Program-made: the position numbers and the translations under genes
Shown: in pieces, positions 29,246 through 41,800 of the stretch
How the letters are laid out: every line of letters starts with the position of its first letter
How positions within the stretch are numbered: position 1 is the first letter of the stretch
The notes under the pieces: model-generated
Told to the model about the DNA's origin: nothing
The model's database searches: none
The model's input: the letters and a program-made list of their open reading frames with translations, nothing else
Assembly: GCA_963693305.1 (NCBI GenBank)
Contig: OY855903.1
Span: 27,275,455 to 27,339,454, forward strand
DNA length: 64,000 nt
Direction: 5' to 3'
Source of the DNA: Meandrina meandrites
Lineage: Eukaryota; Cnidaria; Anthozoa; Scleractinia; Meandrinidae

Positions 29246-30394
29246 ATGCGCGCTGATACGTAATAAGAATGAGCTAACATAACTTGAAGAATTAACTTGC
29301 TGAATCAGTAACTGAACCAGTTTCAGTCTTGCAAAGTTTGAGAGTTTCACTGCACAATCAGGGTTGCTCAGGAGCATATATGGTGTGAACCGAACAGAAG
29401 AGAAACCTGTTGCAGTAAGATTCAATTTTTTTCTGATCTGCATTTAAAAACATTAACTACTTTGTACAAACAAAGCAAAAGGAACAATAACAAATCATTC
29501 TTCTTTAACTAAAAATACAAATAACGTATTATCGGAAGAGTTGAATATTACTTTGTTTTTTTAAGTAGGAGTGAAAATCAAACTTATAAATGTTAAAATG
29601 ATGGAAAATATCTGAGGATAAACAGTGTACCTCATCAGCATCACTTAACATGATTGTTACCGCTCTTGAACCAATAACAGCCGAGACAATCACTATTAGA
29701 GCATTTCGAAAATTTATTTGTTTACGTGTACTCTCGTAGTCCTTAAAATGTAATAATAGCAATAACACTAATAGTAATAATAATAAAAGATCTTTATAGC
29801 GCCATATCCATGGCTTGTGGCGCTTTAAAATAAAATAGTATTAAAAACGGTACAACCTAATAATTAAACTGTAGCTTACAATTAAAGAATTAAAAGTTGA
29901 CACTGGCTTAGAAAGCTACGTTTGGACGTTTTGGTTACTACTGAAAGTTAAACCTTCTTCAGCTAAGAATCTAAATTACTAAACGGAGTCCATGGTTATA
30001 TATTTTAACCATTCCTGGCTTCAAACCAATTATTTTCAAACTGTAGCTTAATTAGAACGGAACGCTATATGCAAGTTTAAAAGTACCGTACCCTGTTTAA
30101 CAATGTACTTGTATAGTTCCTACTTTTTATTTACAGTGGAATTAATCAAAGGCTCCTGAGAGCCAGCTCATGGTGGAAGTGGATTAATCCAGATTTTATG
30201 CGTGATAAACAAATTGTTTAACAGATATCGAACGAAGGACGGAAGGAGTGAATTTTGAGCGAGTCGCTTGCTACACCTCATGGAATGACTACATCATCAC
30301 TATGAGCGTGAAATGAATAAAGGAAGTTATAAACATTGGTTGGTTAATGAGAAGTATTAGTGTCTTTTTCTTCAGTAAGAATGTCAAACAGCTA
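29246..30394. other. Receptor 3' flank, no gene seen
   Basis: AT-rich; contains a (TAA)n tract near 29770-29790 and ATAAA-type polyadenylation-like signals (for example near 30313). No supported coding sequence. Confidence 0.5.
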
Positions 30395-30690
30395 CACTTT
30401 ATGTACTGCAGCAGCGTATGGGATGGTCTCAGCCAAACTATGTCAGATAAGTTGAAAAAAAAAAAAAAACTACAAAATCGCGCGGCAAGCTAGGATAGTT
30501 ACGAAATCAAGCTATAACGCTAATGCGGATCCCCTACTTGGTTTGGTAATTCCGGGGCTGTTCTTTGGAATGGACTGCCATCAGAATTGCGTAAGCCATT
30601 AACCCTTACAAGCTTTAGAAAGATTATAAATGACTTATTTTCCTCAATTAACGGGCACGCACACGGAAAACACTTAAGCCATCACTTTAG
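30395..30690 (+). mobile_element. Decayed LINE reverse-transcriptase 3' end
   Basis: Frame-broken translation gives YCSSVWDGLSQTMSDKL, then LQNRAARVVTKSSYNANAD, then ELRKPL..LTSFRKIINDLF. This is the conserved C-terminal region of L2/CR1-type non-LTR retrotransposons. An A15 run at about 30457 breaks the frame. Only the terminal ~300 bp remain. Confidence 0.75.
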
Positions 30691-31413
30691 ATCTTTTTTA
30701 TCTTTTATACTGATTGTTTTTAATCGTGTCTAAATAAAGTTTCAAAAACTCCAAATATCCTTTCGCTGTTGCTCAATGCTGTTGCTTAAAAGCACAGCAT
30801 TACACGTTTGCAGTGCCGAGGACTGTCTTGGAAACATACTTTTACTACCTAAGATATTAATAAGACTACGTTAAGTTCTTGATAACTCAATATAAGGTAG
30901 ATAAAGTTGAAAATAAGATGACGGACAAATCATAATACATCCATAGGACTTAGCAACTACTGGGAAACGAATTTTTTAAGGAATCGAGAAACGACGAAAA
31001 TGATCCGTTTTCTAATTCATGATCTCGGTTAATACAAGCAGCCTACGTAAAGACGTCTGCGTAGGAAGGAGGCTATCTGCAGTGGAACTGTGCTACATAT
31101 TTACTTCAACACGCTTATTCAAGTGACAGAGCAGCAGATTGGTCAGGATTGCAATAGAAGTTCTCGACTAAATATTATCGTAGTTTTAGTTGCCAGCCAC
31201 CCAGGAAAAAAGGATTCTTTTGAAAATAAAGAATAATGTAAAGTGAAAACGTCGTTACAGAATGAGAATTTCTCGAGTATCGAACTATACCAAATTATTG
31301 TACATTTTCTGATGGCGCATTCGAAATGATAAGTAAACAAGAATAGGCAACTGGGATAACATATTAACGCTAGCAAAATAAAATGAAAAGTGAAAGTTGC
31401 CCATTGCCAAGTG
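30691..31413. other. No gene seen
   Basis: AT-rich sequence without supported coding potential or clear repeats. Confidence 0.4.
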
Positions 31414-32397
31414 TTAAGGTGTCTCTCTACAGTTTTTTCTGGACCATACCAAACATTTTCATTTGGCCGTTTAGCAAACTTCCCGGACTCGAATCGATGT
31501 GAAATTTACACCAGATATTGGAATTGGATTGAAGTTTGATATAATATATTTTTTAGGAAAATCGATATTTCCATGGTAACGATAAACAGAAAAACTAGAT
31601 ATCAGTTAAACTTGAATTCTACGCGAATAAGATTTGACGTAGAAAAACTAACACCAGTATCTGAAATTATGGTGTACTGCACATCAAATACACAAGAATA
31701 AAAAAAATCTGCATGTTTGATTTCGAATAAATCAAAAATATATTTCAAACCATGCTTTTTGCATTATAATGATAAACGGACCGATTTGAAGACACTGCTT
31801 TAATGAAATTATTTCGAAATAACACCAAAATGTGTATTTAACTTATCTTTCGTCGAGGTGAAAGTTTTGTTGATTTTCGTTATCGCGATCCCGAGAATTG
31901 GATTTTTTCATACGGTCACTACCAATGTAATTTTTGGTAAATTTTCTTCTTTTAGCGCTTTTTCGAAAATCTCTAAAACGGCTCCAACGATTTTTTTAAA
32001 ACTTTCGCAACACATGCTTGATAATGCAAAGAATTTAATTCCAAAGTTTTATTAACGTTGATTTACTGGAACTTGTCCAAAGTTACCCTTAAAGAAGGCG
32101 TTCGAACCGACGAAAAAGTTGCGTTACAAATTCAGCCTTCGCAATTTATGCTAAAATATTCAAATCAATGTTTTTTACATTCCATCTTGATAAATACAGT
32201 TCGTTGCTATTGTTTTCAATATTGTGTTTTTTCCCTCACTCTTTTGCTCACTCGATGGAATGTAAAAAAAACATTGATTTGAATATTTTAGCATAAATTG
32301 CGAAGGCTGAATTTGTAACGCAACATTTTCGTCGGTTCGAACGCCTTCTTTAAGGATAAATTTGGAGTTTAGAAAAAACTGTAGAGAGACACCTTAA
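31414..32397. mobile_element. Non-autonomous TTAA-flanked DNA transposon, 984 bp
   Basis: 27-bp terminal inverted repeats starting TTAAGGTGTCTCTCTACAG (31414-31440 and 32371-32397). The outermost TTAA on both ends may be the target duplication of a piggyBac-like superfamily. A second internal inverted repeat of about 100-base arms (32087-32186 and 32254-32355) occupies the right third. No transposase frame is present. Confidence 0.8.
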
Positions 32398-33008
32398 ACA
32401 CAACACACGTTCAACACAGGTTCACAAACATGTCCAGATGGTCCCTTGAAATACTTCTTTCCAAAGTCACAGTTGATTGCTTTACGCCACAGGCTAACTT
32501 TCTACTTAACTTCCTATTTGAAGTGAACAGAGTGCGTCACGCGCTGCGTATTCAACGATGCCCGTCTTCGAAAAGTAACTGTTGCGTGACACGCTGTGCT
32601 ACTTGGAGGAGGGGACCTGTTATGGCCTAGTGGCTACTGTTCAATGATGTGTAAATAAATTAAACGTACGTTGATAAAGCGAGCCCCCCCCCCCCCCCCC
32701 CCCATTGCTTTCATATCTACTTTGTCTTAATCATCCTTTGCTATTTGCTTTTATATACTTATGGCTTGACTTAGAGTATAATGAACTTACTTTACCCTTA
32801 CTATTGATATCATGGTATTTCGATATTCAGTTGCCTCTTGATTAATTGAAATAACCAGACTGAACGAGGGCATTAGCTACACCATAATGCTACAAAAACA
32901 ACGATGCTTTGATTACCTATTTTCCTCTAAAAATGGACCTACAACAAAACATCGCTTCCTTCAACTACCGAAACACATCTCCATCCAAATTTCTGTTCAT
33001 ATTGTGCC
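32398..33008. other. Spacer with a poly-C tract
   Basis: A run of about 20 C lies at 32685-32704. No supported gene. Confidence 0.5.
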
Positions 33009-33491
33009 TCAGTCTGCAAGCTTGCTAGCTCTTGTTGCAGCGCTCGCAGAAAATTTCCCGAAGGCTCGACTGCACAGTTCAACACATTTCGATTTGTAGT
33101 AATCTCTTTGGCTGAGAATCGTTTTAAGTTCTCTTTTTGTTGCAGACAACTCCTTCTCCAGTGACTCATTTTCGCAGGCCATATTTACTCTCTTCTGATT
33201 GCTTTTCAATCGACACTTGAAAGCATATCTTCGGTTTTTAAGAATTCGTCTCCTTTTCTTGAGCTCTTGGGCCCGATGTTTTGGAATCTTTCGAGTGTAC
33301 TCATTTAGCTCCCTGATTGTCATCTTTTCCAGTTTCTTGTCACTCAATGTTAGAAAAATTCCTGGATTGAAAACATTGTCCTCCTTCTTGTACCCATGTC
33401 TGGAAATAACCTTTCGCTCTCCTTTTCTTCCGCAAGGCAAACTTGCTTTTGTATCTCGTTCGCAGTTATCAAGGTCACCCATTATGGCCAA
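33009..33491 (-). CDS. Maf-type bZIP protein, intronless (160 aa)
   Basis: Encodes an extended-homology-region plus basic-region pattern of Maf factors: MTIRELNEYTRKIPKHRAQELKKRRR (about 56-81), then ILKNRRYAFKCRLKSNQKR (about 82-100). A leucine zipper-like heptad region follows, with leucines in ENESLEKELSATKRELKTIL. The normal Maf contact sequence NRGYAxxCR is here NRRYAFKCR, a Gly-to-Arg change that might alter DNA specificity. The protein is short, like small Mafs, with no long activation domain. The ATG could be at 33491 or at the fourth codon. A second bZIP gene lies 1.9 kb further right on the same strand. Confidence 0.85.
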   Translation of the reverse strand: MAIMGDLDNCERDTKASLPCGRKGERKVISRHGYKKEDNVFNPGIFLTLSDKKLEKMTIRELNEYTRKIPKHRAQELKKRRRILKNRRYAFKCRLKSNQKRVNMACENESLEKELSATKRELKTILSQRDYYKSKCVELCSRAFGKFSASAATRASKLAD

Positions 33492-35348
33492 GCTACCAGG
33501 TTGTCTTTTGCTCAGTTACATGTACGTTATACGATGGTACGAGTTTGATGACGAAGAAGGGACCGCTCGTTAAACGATCGAGTCGCTTTCAGAAAGAAAT
33601 GTTCTCCAAGCTCTAAGCCCAAGAACTTCCGGGCATGTTGTTTTGAAACCGAAAGCATTTATTCAGTGTTAAAAAGGGGAACCCCCTTTTTAATGTACTC
33701 GAACTGATTGGTTCTAGAACTTTCTGTTATTCTCACGTCAATAGCAGATCACAAACTTTATTCAAAACGTAACGTTGGTCCTCGTTAACAGCTCTTTCTG
33801 CGTGTTTCTCTGAAATACCCCAAACGTTCTGTGGAAATTTAAAGAGCTCGCTAGCGGGCGGGCAGATTCTATCAATAATTATTATAGCAGTGATACTTCG
33901 TAATGATGTCTAATTATTCATGGATATTGGCACAATGGTGTAATCCATTTTGTTTTTTGCTTCTGTGTTTCAAATCAGGAGTAGGCTATTTACTTTTTAT
34001 GGTGCAAACCATTTACGCAAAGTATCAAACAGTTCAGTTCGAACATTGCTAATTAAATTCCTGTAGAGAAACTTCTTCAATATGGAGTACCTCCATAATT
34101 ATTCCACTATTTTGTCCCAGTTGTAACGAGCGTCAGTATTTTTCAAACTGATTTGAACGTTCTCCTTTACCAGCCTCCTTCAAAGACAATCGCACGACTA
34201 CTTCCTGAACCTTTCATTATCAGACGAAATTCACAATTTGCGTGCAAATCAGTGGAAAACACCAAAAAGCATTCGAGCTGATCAGTGTGATCAGTAAATG
34301 TATGTCATATAGCAATGTCTATTTTATCCAAATGGCCCGCTTTTGCGATAAAACACGACTATAAAATTGTTTTGAATTCAGTACTAGCCCCGTAAAACCA
34401 TCAGTCACTTGTTAAACCAAATCTGGCGAGTTATAAATACACCTGCCCAACTGGCGAGCAATATTTTTGCTGAAGCGTGACCATTAGCGTTCAAGAAAAA
34501 CAAAACTTCGCGCGGGCACTTCAACAGTTCAACAGGTTATTTATGAAATATCATCTCTCTGAAGCAACTTGGTCCTTTTCCTTTTATTACTGAGTATTCT
34601 AGAGCTGGTTTTAGTGCTAATGAATTGGAATACAGTTTCCTAAGAACCGTAAATCAAGAGTCAGATTTGGGGGCTTTTGAACAACAAAAAAACAAACAAA
34701 ACCGTCAGCTGAACTGAGAAATATTAACATTGTCTGGTTTCAGTTTTGAATAGGTGTGACACATTTCCGGTTTTAAAACGCTTTACAGCAAATATAGTCA
34801 TTGGAATGGAATTTATATAAATTACATTTCAATACTAACCGAGCAAAATTGTTCTAGAGACAAAATTATCTTACAACAACAAAACATAGCTATTAACTGG
34901 AAAGTAAAAAAATTACAATATTATTGGAAAATTGCATGTTATTAACCGTAAGCTTACATGACAAACTGTCCAGTAGTCGCGTATATATGTGGAAAATAAA
35001 GTGCAAAAGAACGCGGAAATTCCGCTTCCGCCACAAGGGATACAACCAGCATGTAGTTCATGTGTACACAATTATAGGCGTCTTTACAAGATTTACAGGT
35101 TTAGCTAAGAATCTAGCTACATCAATAACTTATGCGGTAAATAAAACGTCGTTAGAAAATAAGCTGTTTATAAGCTTGGCTCCTCTGCAATCCTTCGTTG
35201 AAGAACATTCCGGAATTCCGGGTTTGTAGGATAATTGACCCTTTAACAAGTTTCTGCACGGTTCAGTCAGAGATTCTTTCATCTTGTTTCATTTACAATG
35301 GCAGTGTCCCTTGCCTGTAGCATTAATTAAGCATTAAGAATACTTGTT
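33492..35348. other. Intergenic between the two bZIP genes
   Basis: AT-rich. The 101-codon frame at 34924-35229 has no recognised feature. Likely promoter and UTR sequence of the flanking bZIP genes. Confidence 0.4.
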
Positions 35349-35915
35349 TCATACCACGATTCCCGCTTCCAGAGGTAACTTTGGGGGAACGAAATGTTGC
35401 ATTATGAATTCTCCTTTGCAAGCTGACTGTAGCTGCAGGAATTTACTCTTGTATATATTTCTTTCTTTCAAAATCTTTCGAAGCTTCTCTCTGTCATCCT
35501 CCAGCTGCTTCTTCAAGAGTTGATTTTCGCTGAAGAGGTCCTCCTGAAACTGTTGTCGCCGCATACGACACGTCAAAGCGTACCCTCGGTTTTTGAGGTT
35601 ACGACGCTTTCGCCGTATCTTTGCAGCCTCTTCTCTCGGCATGTCACGAAGAAGCTTATTCAGCTCCTGAACTCGAAGATTCTGTATTTCTTCGTCGCTA
35701 ATTTCTTCAATGTTTCTTGGGGTTCCCGGATTAGAGATCGTATCTTCTTCGTCAAAACCCTCATCTTTCCCTCCACCGTTAAACAGGTCTGCTATATCGT
35801 TATCCGAGTCACTCTTCAAGCTTTCTTCAAACAGAAAATTTTCAACTGACCATGGTGTATCGGCGATATTCACAGGCCCTGAGAAAACTTGATCATACAA
35901 CAAACTATCATCCAT
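35349..35915 (-). CDS. Maf-type bZIP protein, intronless (188 aa)
   Basis: From the ATG at 35915 (a longer frame to 35960 exists but crosses a splice-donor-like GAGGTAAAAG). N-terminal 75 residues are acidic (SLKSDSDNDIADLFNGGG, DEGFDEED), suggesting an activation region. The DNA-binding part is a clear Maf pattern: ISDEEIQNLRVQELNKLLRD, then MPREEAAKIRRKRRNLKNRGYALTCRMRRQQ. Leucine heptads follow in NQLLKKQLEDDREKLRKIL. It keeps the canonical NRGYAxxCR that the neighbouring gene has lost. The pair probably arose by duplication; the acidic start distinguishes this copy. Confidence 0.88.
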   Translation of the reverse strand: MDDSLLYDQVFSGPVNIADTPWSVENFLFEESLKSDSDNDIADLFNGGGKDEGFDEEDTISNPGTPRNIEEISDEEIQNLRVQELNKLLRDMPREEAAKIRRKRRNLKNRGYALTCRMRRQQFQEDLFSENQLLKKQLEDDREKLRKILKERNIYKSKFLQLQSACKGEFIMQHFVPPKLPLEAGIVV

Positions 35916-35960
35916 TCCTTTTACCTCAAAAGAAAAAGGTTTTACAATATAATAAACCAC

Positions 35961-36642
35961 TCCTAGAGAATGATAGTCGAGAATGGGCGAAAATTTGTAA
36001 TTTCTTGCGCGAAACTAATTTCATTCCGTCTGTAAACCAATCAAAAGCCCTTAATGGAAGGGAAAAGTCCCTCAGAGAGGGAATTACCCTAACTAATCAA
36101 AACACTTTCGGGTTCTTGGAATTTGCATGGTTTTCCGAGAAAATCACTGCAGGTGCAGAAACGCTTTAACCGTGATGTGCATTCATTATTCATCCAGTTA
36201 TCTAGTTTACTGGTAAGCTCTTTACTGTTAATAGTCTCCGTCAATCCGAGCGAACTGCAATTGCGGGATTAGCCGAAACATGTTGCGTCAAAGTTGCAAA
36301 CAAGGCGTGGTTACAAAGCCCTAGACATTTATATCCGGAATAATCAATGTCGAGGTAAGTGTTATCAGCCCTAGCCGAAGGCTAAATTAAATTGATTACG
36401 GCGTTTTCGCACGAGTTGGTGAAGTATCGGAAATCGAAGAAGTGAGCGACGCGAACGAGTGACATTTCTGACACAAACCAACGAGTGCGTGAACACCGTT
36501 TAATATGCAATCTTCGTTCACTGTCCAAAATCCACGCGCGCAATTGGTTAAAATCGAGCACGTGATTTTACTTTACCTGTCGTCAGCAAACTCCGACAGT
36601 GCGTTATTGAAAATAACGCATAAAAATCGTGCATTATTGACA
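35961..36642. other. Upstream region of bZIP gene, no other gene seen
   Basis: Contains a segment near 36340-36480 with short inverted repeats; no supported coding sequence. Confidence 0.4.
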
Positions 36643-36785
36643 ATGGCTTCAGCTGACAGATTTGCAGAAATAGTGGAAGAACAAATCCCTCAAATTATCA
36701 ACGAAGCAATACTCATAAATACCAAGAGGCAAACAAACTGGAGCATTGTTATTTTCTATGTTCATAAACCAGGGACCGCGGAGGG
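36643..36785 (+). pseudogene. KIAA1958/Crypton-like coding fragment
   Basis: The frame MASADRFAEIVEEQIPQIIN followed by ILINTKRQTNWSIVIF resembles the N-terminus of KIAA1958/ZMYM-type proteins derived from Crypton tyrosine recombinases, which carry an 'NTKR-T-W' motif before a recombinase-like domain. The frame stops soon after the border of the CAGGG element at 36770, and no recombinase domain follows. Either a broken copy or the first exon of a distant gene. Confidence 0.5.
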
Positions 36786-37638
36786 CAAAGGGCTGGTAGG
36801 GCTATAGCCCTACCACTTTTTTGCTTGGATTCATTTTTAAGAGCAACAGAAGACATTTATATTTTATGAATTTTACCACTTGAAAGCAACAAAACGCCTC
36901 TTCTCTTGCATATGCACTAAGTCAAAGGCACGGCAAAGCTGCGCGGCGGCAGTTATTTTCGCAGGCGTTCCCATCGTACTGCCAAGCATCACTTTAGAAG
37001 GGTGTATTATGGGGCCCTTGATCTTATCGTTAGTGTCGGTGGTGACGATGGTTCCAGAACCAGAGAAGAAGCTGGTTTACGAAGTCCAAACTATCTGTTG
37101 GCTGCTTGCTGTAAATCCTCCTACCAACACTGCTGGCAAGCGTTCTTTCCCATCTGCCCGTCCTCTGAAGACGTGGCTTAGATCGAGGATGGACGACGAA
37201 ACGTTTAGCAGCCTTTGCCTTTCCAGGCTCTCGGTTATTAGGACGAAAAGCGGGCGAGCGCCTTCGCGCTTACTCACTTTTTGCCCTACTGACCGAGAGC
37301 CTGCAACAGGCTATAGCAGCCTAGCCGTGTTGAATGGCCACAAGCAGAGAACAGAGACCAACGGGGTCTCAACAGAGAGTGTCTGTATAGCTGACGTCGC
37401 ACAAGAGTTTGTTTCTCGCAACGAGAATCGCAAGAGAAATTTTAGCAACTTCAAAAAGTAGAGAGCTTATATCTATTTGGGTTGTACATATGATGGTGTG
37501 CAAATGCATGATAAATGGTGGAACAGTGGCCCCGGCCCGACTGAATGCTTGTTTTTCTTGGCCGAAAATTGTTAAAAATTGTTTGTCTTGGCCAGGTTTT
37601 TTAGCCCTACCACTTTTAAATGGTCTCCGCGGTCCCTG
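36770..37638. mobile_element. Non-autonomous DNA transposon, 869 bp
   Basis: 14-bp perfect terminal inverted repeats CAGGGACCGCGGAG / CTCCGCGGTCCCTG, flanked on both sides by TAAAC (36765-36769 and 37639-37643), a likely 5-bp target duplication. A GGTAGGGCTATAGCCCTACC palindrome lies just inside the left end, and part of it (AGCCCTACCAC) is repeated near the right end. No transposase is recognised. Confidence 0.8.
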
Positions 37639-37643
37639 TAAAC

Positions 37644-38865
37644 TACGCCAGTATAATTTTGTACTACTTAGATACAACTGAATTTTTATTCATTAAAATC
37701 CTTTCTTAAAGTTCGCGAAATTGTGTATTGGCGTGCAGTATACTCAGATTGTATATTAAAAGGGTTAAAGGCTGTTAGCTCGTGTTTTATTTACAAATAC
37801 ACGCACTTGCTGGCAGCACAATGAACTCGAAATTTTCAACACTGCACTCGGCTACGCCTCGCGTAGTCTCTAACCCATAAACAAAGCTCTTTCCATGTGG
37901 CATTGTGTTTACAATATACGTACTGAGATCGAACGCCGTATTTAACGAACAATTCAGTCGAGGATACACCAACAATCCAAGCAGGTTATTTTCAAAGCAA
38001 TCATTGGATAAATTTCCTTTAATTTTCATGTAATGTGGTTTTGATTTCTTAGATTTTTTTTTACTGTAGACGATTGTCCGTGAAAAGAAGTTCTCATGGT
38101 GCTATCATGTGACGAACATGTTTCCGAAGTAACAGTCACAAAAAAAAGATCTTTCTCAAAATTTATCACAACCAAAAAAACATTCGCACGCCTAGCTTTA
38201 AACTGTTTACCAATGCAACACTAAAAACAAAAACGTAAATTACTGAGGCTCGTTGAATTTTCTTGATGGTCAGAGAATGGGTCTCGTTTACGTTTGGATA
38301 ATACACAAATCACACGGCTACATAACAAAAAAAAACTTCGGCCACAGTCCTAAACAACTTTTAATTTGTGAATTTATATTAAGTGAAAAATACTCGCGTA
38401 TCTGAGAAATTTATATATAATGGATTCTCGAACAAAAAAAGAAATTTTTTAGTCCCAGCACAACCATGTTTGGCGGAGTTTAAAAGATCGTTAGTGAAAA
38501 TCAATGAACTTTTTAAGTTCAGCTGCTGAAGTACGGCAAAATAACAAAACATCTTAATAGATAATCAAATGGAAAAACGTCGCAACACGGGAGCGTTCTC
38601 GGTTTGAAAATAATTAGAGTTCCGTTCTAAAAGTGTTAATAAGTTTCTTTCCTCCGAGCTCGAGAACATTAGAAAGGAAATTGAACTTTTTAAAAGCCGA
38701 TTCAATCTGTCAAACAGTTGTGCACGCCGGCTTTCATGGCAAGGTGCTAAAACACTCCGAAGCCGGAATAGATTAAGTTAATTTCTCGCAAGACAGGACG
38801 CTTAAAGGTTTAAGTTTATTAGGAAAGCCTCAGTTCAGTGTTACACGCAAGGTTAACAAACCAAA
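37644..38865. other. Intergenic, promoter side of the secreted peptide gene
   Basis: No supported gene. The 60 bases before 38866 lack an obvious TATA box. Confidence 0.4.
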
Positions 38866-41800
38866 ATGAAGTTCGTGTATCTTGTTCTCTTTCTGATGCT
38901 TTTTAGCTGTACTGGAAACGAAGCTGCTCCGAATGGTAAGACGTCTTTTTACTGTATTTTTTTAAGACTTAAACTTAACTCGTTATTTGAATAAAAGAAT
39001 TTTGCTTCTATGTGGAAACGCCGGCAGACGTTCTGTGAAGATACAACGTACGAAACGAAAGTACGATTAATCATCTTACAAGAAGAAGCCTGCTTCGAAG
39101 TTTCTTAATTTTTTTATTCTTAAAAAAGGGAAAATGTTTCATTTCGAACAATGTTATTTAAAGAAAAATAGTGGTTATACTATAGAAATGTCGGAAGGAT
39201 TAAATTTATGGAAAATATTCAAAACCAGGGGAGAAAATTCTTATTAAGAGCGCGAAACAACGCTTCATGACCTCAAGGGACCTTACAGTCTCAGGATCAG
39301 AGTGTAACTCAAGATTAGTAACACTTAAATTGCAAGAAAAAAAAAGGTAACGTTTGTAGAGAGTCTTGATTTCTCAAAGATGAATTTCCAAATAATTCTC
39401 CCAAAACAAGATTAATTTCCTTTCATGACCTCTTGATGCAAATTAAAATTTATTGAATAAAAAATTCTTCACCGTAATAATGAAGAGCAAATCATAAAAG
39501 ACATCAAAAACCGGAACAAATAGAACGAGCCAAATAAAAGAATTAAAAATAAGATTATGTCAAATTGCCTGTAACCAGCAAGACTTCAGTCTCTCTATTA
39601 AGTGTTGTATTAGGTCTTGAGGTCACCCTGCATAGACATATTGTATACGCTACCTAATGAATGGAAGACAGAGAAACAAAGTGCATTGTTTACACTGATT
39701 AACAAGCACAGCGAGGACACGGGAAGAAAGCAATGCTCCCGTTTTAAAAAATATATATCGTTGTTCTTAGGAGCCCATTTTCTTTTTTACATTTTAACTT
39801 GCCCTTTAAAGCAAAATAGGATATGCAGTTCATTGTACATCAATGAAATAAATTAAATGAGCGTGGATATAGCTCAGAGTCGTAGATTAAACCTGAAAAT
39901 GAAATACAAGGCGTTTACGGTTTGAATTTGTAAGCCAATTTTTTTCCCATCATTATTATTTCAAATTATGTTTTAACATGGTTATCTGGGATAAAAAATA
40001 AATTTACAACCTACCCCCTCTGATTGTCCCACAGAAATGCCTGCGTTGTACAAAAGACATTTCAGGCAGTGCTACGTTTGCTGTTATCTCTCTAGCAGGT
40101 AAGAATTGCCATGGCAACTACATTTTTACAGTTAATGTAGTACAATACCTCAAATCAACAAACGATATTGAGGTAAACGGAGGCACCAGTCTACCAAAAA
40201 AAAATGGGAAAAAGTGAGCGCCTTATTTCAGCAACCTCGCTGATTCTGTAGACATCAGTATATCTTGATCCACTGTACACGTTTTTCCTTCTTTAACCAG
40301 GTGTACAATCGCTTCACAACCGCTGCTTCATTAAGACATACCAAGTGCGTTTACCGTTTGCAAAAGGGTTTTGAGTAATATCTAATATTATGAACTAACT
40401 CAGATACTAAACGCAATCTGATTTGTCAAAAACCTATGTTCGAGTAAACTCCCGCTTCTCGACAAGGCAGCTTTACGCTCGACTACGCGTAAGGACGAAT
40501 AATTTCAAAACGTTAGTTAAATGTCTTATTTTGGTCTATAAGATGATTAAAACAGAGAATATGGTTCTCATAAATGATCAAAATGAATATTTACTGAGGG
40601 TGATTCACTACACTGTAGAATGAATTTTGCCGCCTACCGCAGTTGGAGCGAAAGAACTAAGCTTATACCTAGAGGAAAAGAAAAACAAAACGCAAGAACA
40701 ATCATCTGAGAAGAAACGCAATAAACAGTTACGCTTTAACCGGTCTGGAATAATATTTAATGACATGGATATCTTTTCATTCAACATTATTTTACTCGGA
40801 AACCTTAAAAACTACCTCAGATTGGTCGCGATGAAAGCTCAGTACTTGAATTACTTTGATGGCAGAAACTCGCGCTGTGTACTTGTACGTGCTTGAATTA
40901 ATTCTAGTTTTACTAAATTTCTGTTAAGTCTGCCATTCGACGAAAACGAAAAATTACGGAATAAACAAATTAGAAATAAGATTTTCCGAGGCAGAGTTTC
41001 TGGAACTAGCCTTTATTCTAAATAACTTCGGCAGTCTTTGAAGTTTGTAAACTTGAAAACTTTCCGTGCAGTCCTTTGCTTTGACTCCGGCCACAGTTTG
41101 CTTGATTTCCTCGTAAAAGTAACTTTAAATCGTTGAATACATTTCCTTCCGTTAACCGTTTGCTTTGTCCGTTTCCTTTCTTATGATTTTTACAGCTGTA
41201 AACGGACTTTTGAACGTTTTCGTCCCGTCGATTCGTGGATGTTGGTGTGGAGCTGAACCTGTGTTTTATTCTTTCAGCGGCTGTGATTGCTTTACCGCTT
41301 CATTCGATGAACATGTTGAGAATTAGACACTTGATCACGAAATATATAATAGATTCCCATTTCCCATTGATCATAGTTAGTTCATAAAAGCAATAAACCA
41401 CACTTTCTAGGGGGTTGTTTGCACAATAAACCCTCGAATAGCTTGTAGCGGAGCTCCCGCGGGCGCCTTTGGCGCCCGCGGGCGGAGCACCATTGCTATA
41501 GAAATTGGTAACCCATTAAGCCGAGAAAATTTGGATGTCACGTCCGTCCGTCCGTACGCACGGATTAGGGCTGGGGACGAGTTTGTCTTTGTCCTTGATT
41601 TGGAGTCCTTCTCTTGCAAACAGTAACACAAAAAACATTTTTTGGTTTGTCGAGAGTTAACTTATTTGTCGTAGAAATTTGTTAAAACACTGTGTCACTT
41701 CAGGTTGTTTTTTTCTCGCGTTTTCTTATGATCTGGACATTACATTGCAACTTAAACGAAGCGATTAGATGAAAAGGCGCTAAAATAGTTGGTACGTTGT

